DNA of 64,000 nucleotides from Asanoa ishikariensis (GTDB lineage Bacteria > Actinomycetota > Actinomycetes > Mycobacteriales > Micromonosporaceae), in contig NZ_FNQB01000003.1 in NCBI RefSeq assembly GCF_900107455.1, positions 434,001 to 498,000 on the forward strand. The letters are read 5' to 3'. Positions 8,804 to 16,534 of this stretch are shown one piece after another. Position 1 is the stretch's first letter. Each line of letters starts with the position of its first letter. Under the pieces are notes generated by a model. That model saw nothing but the letters and a program-made list of their open reading frames with translations, was not told where the DNA came from and searched no databases. A program made the position numbers and the translations under genes.

Positions 8804-8817
8804 TAAGGCAGCCCTAG
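8804..8817. promoter_or_regulatory. Possible second iron box, upstream of the sigma/GH128 gene
   Basis: TAAGGCAGCCCTAG differs at two positions from the corresponding 14 bases of the box at 1753-1766 and matches about 9 of 14 positions of the IdeR core. It lies 72 bases upstream of the sigma/GH128 start. Its left arm is weaker than that of the first box, so iron control is only a possibility. Confidence 0.35.
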
Positions 8818-8872
8818 GACTTCCGCGACCGTCCGTAGCGCCATCGGCGCTGACTTGTCATCGCGACTGGCC

Positions 8873-8898
8873 GCACACCCTGTAAACCGTCCTAGGAT
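8873..8898 (+). repeat. 26-bp intergenic element, copy 1 of 3
   Basis: The sequence starts GCACACCCTGTAAAC and ends CGTCCTAGGAT. It matches the copies at 10575-10600 and 24474-24499 at 21 of 26 columns shared by all three, with an invariant 11-base end containing the palindrome TCCTAGGA. The stop codon of the leftward arginase-family gene lies inside it. Read leftward, it is 140 bases upstream of the sigma/GH128 start. Confidence 0.7.
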
Positions 8899-9677
8899 AG
8901 AAGATTGGCAATCAGGTTGGCGCGGATGGCCGCGTCCTCGTCGGAGGCCGCGGGATGCCAGGGGCACGCCACGTCGACAGCGACGACCCGGCCGGTGGAC
9001 AGGACCCGCTGGACCGCCTTACGCACGGCGGCCGCGGACGGACCGTGTGGCGCCGGGAAGAGCAGACCGGGTAGCTCGCCGGCATCGACCACATCCACGT
9101 CGACGTGCAGCACCAGCGGCCCGTCAGGCAGCACCAGGTCGTCGGCGCCCTCACGCGTCCTGTCGGGCGACGCCAGGTCGTCGACGCTCACTCGGGCCGG
9201 GCCGTCGGCAGACAGGTAGGCCGCCTCGGCCGGGTCGAGGTCTCGGGCGTCCACGAGCAGCGCCCGGTCCGGTGTCAGCGGCCGCAGGCCGAGCGGGTCG
9301 GCCACCAGGTCCGGGTGCGCGCCCAGGATCAGCCGCAGCGACAGGCCGCCGAGGTAGCCGGAGGTCGTGGTCTCGAGGGTGTGCACGTCACCGTGCGCGT
9401 CGAACCACACGATGCCCGCGTCGATCCCGGCCCGCTGCACGCCCGCGACTGTGCCGAGGGCGACCAGGCAGTCCCCCGACACGACGGTCGGCACGACACC
9501 CGCCCGGACGTCGTTCGCGACCCGCTGCGCAACAGCGTCGTGCAAGGCGGTGAGCCGCTCCCAGATCGTGCCGTCGGGCAGGGCCGGCTCGACGGTCTCC
9601 GCAGGGCCAGCCGGGACCGCGAGGTGCCGGTCGGAGAGTCGCTCGTCCTGGTGGAAGGGAACGTGAAGGGTCGTCAC
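8892..9677 (-). CDS. Arginase/ureohydrolase family protein
   Basis: A 261-residue ureohydrolase-fold protein. The binuclear metal motifs WFDAHGDVHT (about residues 88-97) and LHVDVDVVD are present. The first motif reads VVSGDCLVALG rather than GGDHS, so one usual metal-ligand His is a Cys, a variant also seen in other actinobacterial members as I recall. Amidinohydrolase activity on arginine or agmatine therefore cannot be assumed. GTG at 9677 is chosen because homology-like sequence begins there and upstream codons overlap the neighbouring gene. It follows two other leftward genes. Confidence 0.8.
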   Translation of the reverse strand: MTTLHVPFHQDERLSDRHLAVPAGPAETVEPALPDGTIWERLTALHDAVAQRVANDVRAGVVPTVVSGDCLVALGTVAGVQRAGIDAGIVWFDAHGDVHTLETTTSGYLGGLSLRLILGAHPDLVADPLGLRPLTPDRALLVDARDLDPAEAAYLSADGPARVSVDDLASPDRTREGADDLVLPDGPLVLHVDVDVVDAGELPGLLFPAPHGPSAAAVRKAVQRVLSTGRVVAVDVACPWHPAASDEDAAIRANLIANLLS

Positions 9678-9705
9678 GCGCCGCAGCGTACCCACGTCGG
9701 CGGGC

Positions 9706-9999
9706 TCAGGGCTGGTTCGCGGCCTCCCAGCGGCGCAGTCGCTCGCGGGCCTTGTCGAGGTAGCTCGCACCGCGGACCGTTCCTCCACCGCGTTCCTCGG
9801 CGAGGTACCGCTGCTCGGCGCTGACGACCGCCAACAGTGGATCGGGCCCGCGCATGAACAGCGGCCACACCACCGTGCCGTCGGGCCTGCCCAGGTCAAC
9901 GCGGTACGCGTCGCCGTCGAGGCTGACGAGGAACACCAGCCCGTCCTCCGCCACGACAGCCTGCGCTTCCGACGCGAGGGGATGACGCTCGATGCCCAC
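9706..9999 (-). CDS. Conserved-looking hypothetical protein (97 aa)
   Basis: A small soluble protein starting GTG at 9999. It has an N-terminal beta-rich half (AVVAEDGLVFLVSLDGDAYRV) and a charged helical C terminus (YLDKARERLRRWEAANQP). I do not recognise the family. It lies between peptide deformylase (23-base gap) and the arginase-family gene (28-base gap) on the same strand, so the three may be one transcript. Codon use matches its neighbours. Confidence 0.65.
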   Translation of the reverse strand: MGIERHPLASEAQAVVAEDGLVFLVSLDGDAYRVDLGRPDGTVVWPLFMRGPDPLLAVVSAEQRYLAEERGGGTVRGASYLDKARERLRRWEAANQP

Positions 10000-10022
10000 A
10001 GCTCAAGAGTGCCGCAGACCCG

Positions 10023-10538
10023 CTACGGGCTGCGGCGCAGCCAGGATGTCGCGCGGATCTCGCGCAGCGCTTCGCGGCGGGTCTGGCCGCGCAGGCCGTC
10101 CACGTACAGGCGGCCGTTCAGGTGGTCGGTCTCGTGTTGCAGCGCCCGCGCCAGGAAGCCGGTGCCGGACACCGTCAGCGGCTCGCCGTGCTGGTCGAAG
10201 CCGGTCACCGTCGCGTGCAGGGCCCGCGGTGTCGGGAAGAACAGCTCCGGGATGGACAGGCAGCCCTCGTCACCGTCCTGGAGCTCCTCGGACACCGTGA
10301 TCGTCGGGTTGACCACGTGGCCGCGCTGCCCTTCGGCGTCGTAGACGAAGACCCGGGCGCTGACGCCGATCTGGTTGGCCGCGACGCCGGCCCGGCCGGG
10401 CTCGCCGAGCAACGTGTCCATCAGGTCGGTGACCAGCGACCGCAGCTCCGCGTCGAAGGTGCGGACAGGGTCACAGTCGGCGCGCAGCACCGCGTCTCCG
10501 ATGAGCCGGATCGGCCGGATGGTCATGCGCCGAACCAT
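10023..10538 (-). CDS. def: Peptide deformylase
   Basis: A 171-residue metalloenzyme that removes the formyl group from nascent N-formylmethionine peptides in the cytoplasm. All three catalytic motifs are intact: GVAANQIG (about residue 48), EGCLSIPE (about 90, metal-ligand Cys) and QHETDH (about 136, the HExxH pair). ATG at 10538 is preferred because GGGGGAG lies just upstream; an in-frame ATG at 10526 is possible. The organism may carry another deformylase outside the window. Confidence 0.93.
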   Translation of the reverse strand: MVRRMTIRPIRLIGDAVLRADCDPVRTFDAELRSLVTDLMDTLLGEPGRAGVAANQIGVSARVFVYDAEGQRGHVVNPTITVSEELQDGDEGCLSIPELFFPTPRALHATVTGFDQHGEPLTVSGTGFLARALQHETDHLNGRLYVDGLRGQTRREALREIRATSWLRRSP

Positions 10539-10574
10539 ATCGCTCCCCCGCCGCCGGTTGATCTCCGTACCCCG

Positions 10575-10600
10575 GCACACCCCCTAAGGCGTCCTAGGAT
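10575..10600 (+). repeat. 26-bp intergenic element, copy 2 of 3
   Basis: The sequence starts GCACACCCCCTAAGG and ends CGTCCTAGGAT. It lies in the 100-bp gap between divergent def (start 10538) and the phosphatase gene (start 10639 or 10648). Read rightward, TAGGAT would make a -10 hexamer 38 bases before the phosphatase start at 10639, but no TTGACA-like -35 is present. Confidence 0.75.
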
Positions 10601-10638
10601 GATGATTCGGTCAGCGGGAGGCGGCCGGAAACGGTTGG

Positions 10639-11220
10639 ATGGACGGCATGGCGGAGATCGTCCTGGTCCGGCACGGGCAGACCGAGTGGAGCCTGGGCGG
10701 GAAGCACACCTCGTACACGGATATCGAGCTCACGCCCGATGGTGAGCGGCAGGCCCGCGAGATCGGCGAGCGGGTGGCCGATCGCGCCTTCGCCGCGGTG
10801 ATCAGCAGTCCGCGGCTGCGGGCGGTACGCACCGCGGAGCTGGCCGGCCTCGACGTCACCGAGTTGGACGACGACCTGGCCGAGTGGAACTACGGCCGGT
10901 ACGAGGGGATCACGTCCGCCGAGATCCACGAGAACCACGACCCGAAGTGGTCGTTGTGGACCGACGGTGCTCCCGGAGGCGAGCAGCCGGCCCAGGTGGG
11001 TGCCCGGGTCGACCGGGTGATCGCCAAGGCGGCCAAGCTGCTCGACCAGGGTGACGTCGCGCTGGTCGGCCACGGCCACCTGCTGCGGGTCGTCGGCGCC
11101 CGGTGGATCGGGCTCGGCCCGGACGGCGGCGGTCTGCTCAAGCTGGACACCGCGACCCTGTCCGTGCTCGGTCACGAGCACGGAGCGCGGGTCATCCAGC
11201 AGTGGAACTCGGGTCGCTGA
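10639..11220 (+). CDS. Histidine phosphatase family protein (phosphoglycerate mutase-like)
   Basis: A 193-residue branch-1 histidine phosphatase. LVRHGQTEWS near the N terminus holds the phospho-accepting His with its RHG motif, SSPRLRAVRTAELAG the second Arg, and VGHGHLLRVVGARW the second catalytic His. Such proteins dephosphorylate small metabolites, and mutase activity is unlikely without more evidence. Starts at 10639 and at the in-frame ATG 10648 are both possible. Its 3' end overlaps the convergent Lrp-type regulator by 29 bases. Confidence 0.88.
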   Translation: MDGMAEIVLVRHGQTEWSLGGKHTSYTDIELTPDGERQAREIGERVADRAFAAVISSPRLRAVRTAELAGLDVTELDDDLAEWNYGRYEGITSAEIHENHDPKWSLWTDGAPGGEQPAQVGARVDRVIAKAAKLLDQGDVALVGHGHLLRVVGARWIGLGPDGGGLLKLDTATLSVLGHEHGARVIQQWNSGR

Positions 11221-11662
11221 GCGACACCTTCGGCGAGCGGCCCTCGTACGGCGTGGACAGCACGACGGTGGTCCGGTGCGTGACGTTGGCCGCGGTCCGG
11301 ATCTCCTGGAGCACCCGCTCGAGGTCGGCCGGGCCGGCGACCCGCACCAGCAGCAGGTAGAAGTCGTCGCCGGCGACCGAGTAGCAGGACTCGATCTCCG
11401 GGATATGCGCCAGCCGCTCGGGCGCGTCGTCGGGCTGGGACGGGTCGAACGGCCGGATCGCCACGAACGCGGCCAGGGGCAGGTCGATCGCGTCGTACGC
11501 CACCTTGGCCGTGTAGCCCTTGATCACCCCGCGCTGCTCGAGTCGGCGGACGCGCTGGTGCACCGCCGACACCGACAGTCCCACCCGTTCCGCTAGGTCG
11601 GTGTAGGACAGCCGGCCGTCGGCGGTCAGGGCTGCGACGATGGCGCGGTCAATGTCCTCCAC
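11192..11662 (-). CDS. Lrp/AsnC family transcriptional regulator
   Basis: A 156-residue one-component regulator. The N-terminal winged HTH spans about residues 1-60 (DIDRAIVAALTADGRLSYTD; LAERVGLSVSAVHQRVRRLE) and the C-terminal RAM ligand-binding domain about 68-145 (AFVAIRP; CYSVAGDDFYLLLVRV). Members bind amino acids or related metabolites and form octamers. The regulon is unknown. It converges on the histidine phosphatase gene with overlapping ends. Confidence 0.9.
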   Translation of the reverse strand: MEDIDRAIVAALTADGRLSYTDLAERVGLSVSAVHQRVRRLEQRGVIKGYTAKVAYDAIDLPLAAFVAIRPFDPSQPDDAPERLAHIPEIESCYSVAGDDFYLLLVRVAGPADLERVLQEIRTAANVTHRTTVVLSTPYEGRSPKVSLSDPSSTAG

Positions 11663-11767
11663 GGCAGAGAAACTACCGGTCCGACGCGCCCGGCGGCGAT
11701 GTCGATCCCGTCATGGTGCCGTTCGTCATCCCAGGACACAGCCGTACGAAGCCGGAAAGGCGAGCAG

Positions 11768-12118
11768 ATGCGCTACGTGATGATGATTTGCGGACCCGAG
11801 TCCAACTGGACCGGGCCGGGGACCGACGAGCTGATGGCGACCGTCGGCACCTGGTGGGAGAAGTGGCACGCCGCGGGCGTGATCGTCAAGGGCGGCGCCG
11901 AGCTCCAGCCGGTCAGCACCGCAAAGACCGTCCGCCGGGGCCGCGACGGGAAGGCCGTGGTCACCGACGGGCCGTACATCGAGCTCAAGGACGTGGTCGG
12001 CGGCTTCATGCTGCTGGAGGCCGACACGATCGAGGACGCGGTCGCCGTCGCCGCGACCTGGCCCGGGATCGAGGCGGTCGGTGACCAGGTCGAGGTCCGC
12101 CCGACCACCGGGCGCTAA
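11768..12118 (+). CDS. YCII/DGPF domain protein, likely ECF42 partner
   Basis: A 116-residue protein with the YCII-related ferredoxin-like fold. MRYVMMICGPES and the hallmark VVTDGPYIELKDVVGGFMLL (D-G-P-Y/F) are present. Proteins of this type are typical genomic partners of ECF42 sigma factors, and one is encoded immediately next door. ATG at 11768 follows GGAAAGGCGAG. Unusually, it converges on the sigma gene, with stop codons overlapping by four bases, instead of sharing its operon. Biochemical function unknown. Confidence 0.85.
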   Translation: MRYVMMICGPESNWTGPGTDELMATVGTWWEKWHAAGVIVKGGAELQPVSTAKTVRRGRDGKAVVTDGPYIELKDVVGGFMLLEADTIEDAVAVAATWPGIEAVGDQVEVRPTTGR

Positions 12119-13287
12119 CCCCCGAGTGCGGCGAGGCGGCGGCGCAGCAGGTCGCGTTCGGCATCGTTGGTGGCCAACGCCAGCGCGCGCCGGGTGGCGT
12201 CCGCCGCCTCGCCGGCGCGGCCCAGTTTGACCAGCAGGTCGGCCCGGGTCGCGTGCCACATCCGGTAGCCGGAGAGCTCGAGCGCCTCGACCTCCGCGAG
12301 GGCCACCGCCGGCCCGTCGACGAACCCCGTCGCCACCGCCCGTCCCAACGCCGCCACCGGCGACGGACGCAGCTCCAGCAGCCGGTCGTAGTGTCCGCGC
12401 ACGGCAACCCAGTCGGTGTCCGCGTAGGACGGCGCCAGCGCGTGCTGGACCGCGATCGCCGCCTGGAGCTGATAAGGCCCCGGTGCGCCGAGGGCCACAG
12501 CGCGCCCGAGCCGGCGTACACCGGACAGGATCATGGACCGGTCCCACCGCGACCGGTCCTGGTCGGCGAGCAGAACCAGGCGCCCGTCGGCGTCGACCCG
12601 GGTCGCGGCGCGGGCCTCGTGCAGGGTGAGCAGCGCGGCGAGGCCGGCCGCCTCGGGCTCGCCGGGCATCAGGTCGGCGAGCTGGCCGGCCAGCTCCAGG
12701 CCTTCGCGGGCAAGGTCCCGCCGGACGGCGTCATAGCCCTGGTTGAACACCAGGTACACGGTGGCCAACACGGCCGGCAGCCGTTCCGTGCGCTCGTCCG
12801 GCCCCGGCACCGTGAAGGCGGCGCCGCGCAGGGTCCGCTTGGCCCGCACGAGCCGCTGGGCCATCGTCGCGGTCGGCACGAGGTACGCGGCGGCGATCTC
12901 GTCGGTGGCCAGCCCGCTGACCGCGGAGAGGGTCAGCGCCACCTGGGACGGCTCGCTCAACGTCGGGTGGCAGCAGGCGAAGATCATGGCGAGCCGGTCG
13001 TCGCCGGTCGGTGCGGCCGGCGGGTCGAGGGCCGACAGCTTCGCCCGGCCGGTCGCCTCCCGGCGCAGCACGTCCAGCGCCTTGCGCCAGGCGGTGGTGA
13101 CCAACCAGCCGGCGGGGTTGTCCGGGATGCCCTCTGCCGGCCAGCGCCGCAACGCCGAGCCCACCGCGTCCTGCAGCGCCTCCTCGGCCCGGTCGAGGTC
13201 GCCGCCGAGCCGCCGCGCCAGCACGGCTCGCATCCCGGCGGCGTCGGTGCGCCAGACGGCGTCGAGGGTGGCAGCCGCGTCAGCCAC
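12115..13287 (-). CDS. ECF42-type RNA polymerase sigma factor with C-terminal helical repeat domain
   Basis: A 390-residue sigma factor. Sigma region 2 (about 20-90: EEALQDAVGSALRRWP; NPAGWLVTTAWRKALDVLRR) and region 4 (about 120-170: VSGLATDEIAAAYLVPTATM) are followed by a ~200-residue helical TPR-like extension (YLVFNQGYDA; AIAVQHALAP; AEVEALELSGYRMWHATRADLL). This extension is diagnostic of ECF42, where it replaces an anti-sigma factor and is needed for activity. GTG at 13287 lies inside the end of the upstream WYL gene (8-bp overlap), so the two are co-transcribed. Confidence 0.9.
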   Translation of the reverse strand: MADAAATLDAVWRTDAAGMRAVLARRLGGDLDRAEEALQDAVGSALRRWPAEGIPDNPAGWLVTTAWRKALDVLRREATGRAKLSALDPPAAPTGDDRLAMIFACCHPTLSEPSQVALTLSAVSGLATDEIAAAYLVPTATMAQRLVRAKRTLRGAAFTVPGPDERTERLPAVLATVYLVFNQGYDAVRRDLAREGLELAGQLADLMPGEPEAAGLAALLTLHEARAATRVDADGRLVLLADQDRSRWDRSMILSGVRRLGRAVALGAPGPYQLQAAIAVQHALAPSYADTDWVAVRGHYDRLLELRPSPVAALGRAVATGFVDGPAVALAEVEALELSGYRMWHATRADLLVKLGRAGEAADATRRALALATNDAERDLLRRRLAALGG

Positions 13288-14221
13288 AGCCGGCCCCCTT
13301 GAGTGCTCGCCCGCCGAGGTCGGCCAGGTGGGCGATCAGCTCCGGCGGCTCGTGGACCTCGAACTCGCAGCCGAGGCTGAGCAGCCGCCACGCCAGGTAC
13401 TCCAGGGTGTCGCTGTGGCCGCGCAGCAGGCACCGGTCCGGCCCGAGCGGCGTGAGGTCGCCGATCCGGCCCGCCAGCCGTTCGGCCGGGGCGTGCAGGG
13501 TCGCCACCGCCTCGTAGACCGGGGCGAAGTCCGTCAGGGAGGCGGTCACGTACGCCGCGGCGTCCGGTGCGGGCAGGTCACGCGGCGCGAAACGCACCCC
13601 CGTCGGGTGCGGCTCGCCGATCCGGTCCGCCCGGAAGACCCGCCAGTCGGCGCGGTCGAGGTCGTAGGCGACCAGGTACCAGCGACGGCCCGCCGACACG
13701 AGCTTGTGCGGGTCCGCCTGCCGCTCACCGGACGTGCCGTCGTGCCGGCGGTACACGAACCGCAGCCGCTCCCGGCCGGTGATGGCCGTGGCCAGGGCCG
13801 CCAGCCGGGACGGGTCGGCCGTCGGCTGCCCCCAGGTGAGCAGCGGCTCGGTGGCCCGGCCGAGGGCGCCGACCCGCTGCCGCAGCCGGGCGGGCAGCAC
13901 CTGTTCGAGCTTGGCCAGGGCGCGCACCGAGGCCTCCTCGACGCCGGCGGCCGCGTGCGCGCGCAGCCCGACCGCGATGGCCACCGCCTCCTCGTCGTCG
14001 AGCAACAGCGGCGGCATGGCCTTGCCCGCGACGAGCCGGTAGCCGCCGACGGCGCCCATCGTCGCGTGCACCGGGTAGCCGAGGTCGCGCAGCTTGTCGA
14101 CGTCGCGGCGGATGGTGCGCAGGCTGACGCCGAGCCGGCCGGCTAGCTCGCTGCCCGGCCACTCGCGCGGGGTCTGCAACAGCGACAGCAGGCTCAGCAG
14201 CCGGGCCGGGGTGTTCGACAT
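13280..14221 (-). CDS. HTH/WYL-domain transcriptional regulator
   Basis: A 313-residue DeoR/YafY-like regulator. The N-terminal HTH_11 is at about residues 5-55 (LAGRLGVSLRTIRRDVDKL), the WYL domain at about 140-215 (RWYLVAYDLDRADWRVFRADRI) and a WCX-like C terminus follows. WYL proteins often sense nucleic acid or nucleotide ligands. ATG at 14221 is adopted; an in-frame start 21 bases upstream is also open. It diverges from the epoxide hydrolase gene 63 bases away, a likely target, and is translationally linked to the ECF42 gene. Confidence 0.88.
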   Translation of the reverse strand: MSNTPARLLSLLSLLQTPREWPGSELAGRLGVSLRTIRRDVDKLRDLGYPVHATMGAVGGYRLVAGKAMPPLLLDDEEAVAIAVGLRAHAAAGVEEASVRALAKLEQVLPARLRQRVGALGRATEPLLTWGQPTADPSRLAALATAITGRERLRFVYRRHDGTSGERQADPHKLVSAGRRWYLVAYDLDRADWRVFRADRIGEPHPTGVRFAPRDLPAPDAAAYVTASLTDFAPVYEAVATLHAPAERLAGRIGDLTPLGPDRCLLRGHSDTLEYLAWRLLSLGCEFEVHEPPELIAHLADLGGRALKGAGCG

Positions 14222-14284
14222 GACCCCAAGAATGCCAGCCATGTGTGACAGCAGTTGACCTACATGGCTCCTAGCGTGGTCCGC

Positions 14285-15412
14285 ATGACGCCTTTCCGGA
14301 TCGAGATCCCCCAAGCCGACCTCGACGACCTGCGCGACCGGCTCGTGCGCGCCCGCTGGCCCCGCCAGCTTCCCGGCGACGGCTGGAGCCGCGGGGTGCC
14401 GGTGGACTACCTGCGCGACCTGGCCGAGCACTGGGCCACGAAATACGACTGGCGGGAGCACGAGGCCCGGCTCAACGAGTTCCCGCAGTTCATGACCGAG
14501 CTCGACGGCCTGGCGGTGCACTTCCTGCACGTCCGCTCCCCCGCGCCCGACGCGCTGCCGTTGCTGCTGACGCACGGCTGGCCGAACTCGTTCGTCGAGT
14601 TCCGCGACCTGATCGGCCTTCTCACCGACCCGGATGAAGGACAGCCCTTCCACGTGGTCGTGCCGTCCGTGCCCGGGTTCGCGTTCTCGGAGGCACCGGC
14701 GTCGGGATTCGGTGTCGAGCGGGTGGCCCGCATGTGGGCGTCGCTGATGGACCGGCTCGGCTACGACCGCTACGGCACCCAGGGCGGCGACCTCGGCGCG
14801 TACGTGGCTCCCGAGGTGGCCAAGGTCGCGCCCGAGCACGTGGTCGGCGTGCACATCGACGGCGGGTTCGGCTTCCCGACGGCGGCCGACGTGCCGGGCA
14901 TGGACGAGGCCGAACGGGCGGAGTGGGCCCAGATGCAGCAGTGGATGAGCGGCGGCGTCGACCATCACGCGCTGCTGCGGGCGGCTCCGCAGACCATGGC
15001 GTACTCCTGGAACGACTCTCCGGTGGGGCTCCTGGCCTGGCTGACCCACAAGTTCAAGGAGTTCGCGTTCATGGCCGAGACCCCCGACCAGGTCATCGAC
15101 CGGGACCTGATGCTCACCAACGCGAGCGTCTACTGGTTCACCGGCACGGCGGGGTCGTCGTCCTGGCCGATGTACGAGCGCCTCACGCTGGCCGCCGACG
15201 GCGGTTTCGCCTGGCCGAAGGGACAGAGGCAGGTCCCCTCCGGCGTGTACGGCGGCGGCTCGCCGCTGATGCGTCGCCTCGCCGAGCGGGACAACACGAT
15301 CGTGCACTGGCCGGAGGGGAACCCGGGCAACCATTTCGTGGCGATGGAGCAGCCGCGGGCGCACGCGGCCGACATCCGGGCGTTCTTCGGGAAGCTAGCC
15401 CTTGGCCAGTGA
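14285..15412 (+). CDS. Epoxide hydrolase (alpha/beta-hydrolase with EHN domain)
   Basis: A 375-residue cytosolic epoxide hydrolase. The N-terminal EHN lid segment (FRIEIPQADLDDLRDRLVRA) precedes an alpha/beta-hydrolase core with the oxyanion motif THGWPNSF, nucleophile Asp in TQGGDLGAYV, and late catalytic His in EGNPGNHFVAMEQP. The usual family motif is GGDWG; here Leu replaces Trp after the nucleophile. ATG at 14285 fits the domain start. The end overlaps the convergent acyl-CoA dehydrogenase gene by 18 bases. The physiological epoxide is unknown. Confidence 0.88.
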   Translation: MTPFRIEIPQADLDDLRDRLVRARWPRQLPGDGWSRGVPVDYLRDLAEHWATKYDWREHEARLNEFPQFMTELDGLAVHFLHVRSPAPDALPLLLTHGWPNSFVEFRDLIGLLTDPDEGQPFHVVVPSVPGFAFSEAPASGFGVERVARMWASLMDRLGYDRYGTQGGDLGAYVAPEVAKVAPEHVVGVHIDGGFGFPTAADVPGMDEAERAEWAQMQQWMSGGVDHHALLRAAPQTMAYSWNDSPVGLLAWLTHKFKEFAFMAETPDQVIDRDLMLTNASVYWFTGTAGSSSWPMYERLTLAADGGFAWPKGQRQVPSGVYGGGSPLMRRLAERDNTIVHWPEGNPGNHFVAMEQPRAHAADIRAFFGKLALGQ

Positions 15413-16534
15413 CCGGGCGACGACCATGCGCTGGATCTGGTTCGTGCCCTCGACGATCTGGAGCACCTTGGCCTCGCGCATGTAGCGCTCGACCGGGTGG
15501 TCGGCGACGTAGCCGTAGCCGCCGAGGACCTGGACCGCGTCGGTGGTCACCTTCATCGCGACGTCGGTGGCGAACAGCTTGGCCTTGGCGGCCTCCACGG
15601 AGTAAGGCCGGCCGTGGTCGCGCAGCCGGGCCGCCGACAGGGTCAGCGCGCGGGCGGCGGACACCTGGGTGGCCATGTCGGCGAGCATGAACCCGAGCCC
15701 CTGGAACTCGATGATCGGCGACCCGAACTGCTCGCGCTCGCGGGCGTAGCCGGCCGCGTAGTCGAGCGCCGCCTGGGCCAGCCCGACGGCGCAGGCGGCG
15801 ATGCCGAGACGGCCGGAGTCCAGCGCCCGCAGGGCGATGCCGAAGCCGGTGCCCTCGTCGCCGACCAGCCGGTCGGCGGGCACCCGGACACCGTCGAACG
15901 CGATCTGCGAGATCGGAGAGGCGTGCAGGCCCATCGTGCGCTCCGGCGCCTGCGGCACGATGCCCGGCGTGTTGGCGTCGACCAGCAGGCAGGAGATGCC
16001 GCCGGCGCCGGGGCCGCCGGTGCGTGCGAACACGTTGAAGAAGTCGGCGTCGTGCGCGTGGGTGATCCACGCCTTGGTGCCGTCGACCACGTACGCGTCG
16101 CCGTCCCGGACCGCCTTCGTGGTCAGCGAGGCCGCGTCGGAGCCGCCCTGGGGCTCGGACAGGCAGTAGGCGCCGAGCAGCTCGCCGCCGAGCATGTCGG
16201 GCAGCAGCTTGCGAAGCTGCTCGCTGCCGGAGCTGGCCACCGGGTAGCAGGACAGGGTGTGCACGCTGACCGCCTCGGCGGCGACCAGCCAGCGCGACGC
16301 GAGGATCTCCAGGACCTGGAGGTAGACCTCGTACGGCTGCCCGCCGCCACCGACCTCCTCCGGGTAGGGCAGGCCGAGCAGCCCGGCCCGGCCCAGCGTG
16401 CGGATCAGCTCGCGCGGGAACTCCCGGCGCGCCTCGTATTCCGCGGCCCGGGGCGCGAGCTCGCGGTCGCCGATCTCGGTGGCGAGGTCGAGGAGATCTC
16501 CGGCTTCCTCTGTGGGCAGGATGCGGTCGGTCAT
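15395..16534 (-). CDS. Acyl-CoA dehydrogenase
   Basis: A 379-residue FAD-dependent acyl-CoA dehydrogenase of normal length. YCLSEPQGGSDAASL forms the substrate/FAD loop and KAWITHAHDADFFNVFA the second; the C-terminal domain has REREQFGSPIIEFQGL and YMREAKVLQIVEGTNQIQR, where the Glu (about residue 363) is the catalytic base position of short/medium-chain enzymes. It would catalyse the first step of fatty or branched-chain acyl-CoA beta-oxidation with an electron-transfer flavoprotein. ATG at 16534 overlaps the stop of the upstream M24 peptidase gene by four bases. Confidence 0.92.
   Translation of the reverse strand: MTDRILPTEEAGDLLDLATEIGDRELAPRAAEYEARREFPRELIRTLGRAGLLGLPYPEEVGGGGQPYEVYLQVLEILASRWLVAAEAVSVHTLSCYPVASSGSEQLRKLLPDMLGGELLGAYCLSEPQGGSDAASLTTKAVRDGDAYVVDGTKAWITHAHDADFFNVFARTGGPGAGGISCLLVDANTPGIVPQAPERTMGLHASPISQIAFDGVRVPADRLVGDEGTGFGIALRALDSGRLGIAACAVGLAQAALDYAAGYAREREQFGSPIIEFQGLGFMLADMATQVSAARALTLSAARLRDHGRPYSVEAAKAKLFATDVAMKVTTDAVQVLGGYGYVADHPVERYMREAKVLQIVEGTNQIQRMVVARSLAKG

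Noticed and set aside
13280-15364. Extension of the WYL regulator frame to 694 codons
   Set aside because: The extra part is antisense to the epoxide hydrolase, and the HTH starts right after the ATG at 14221.
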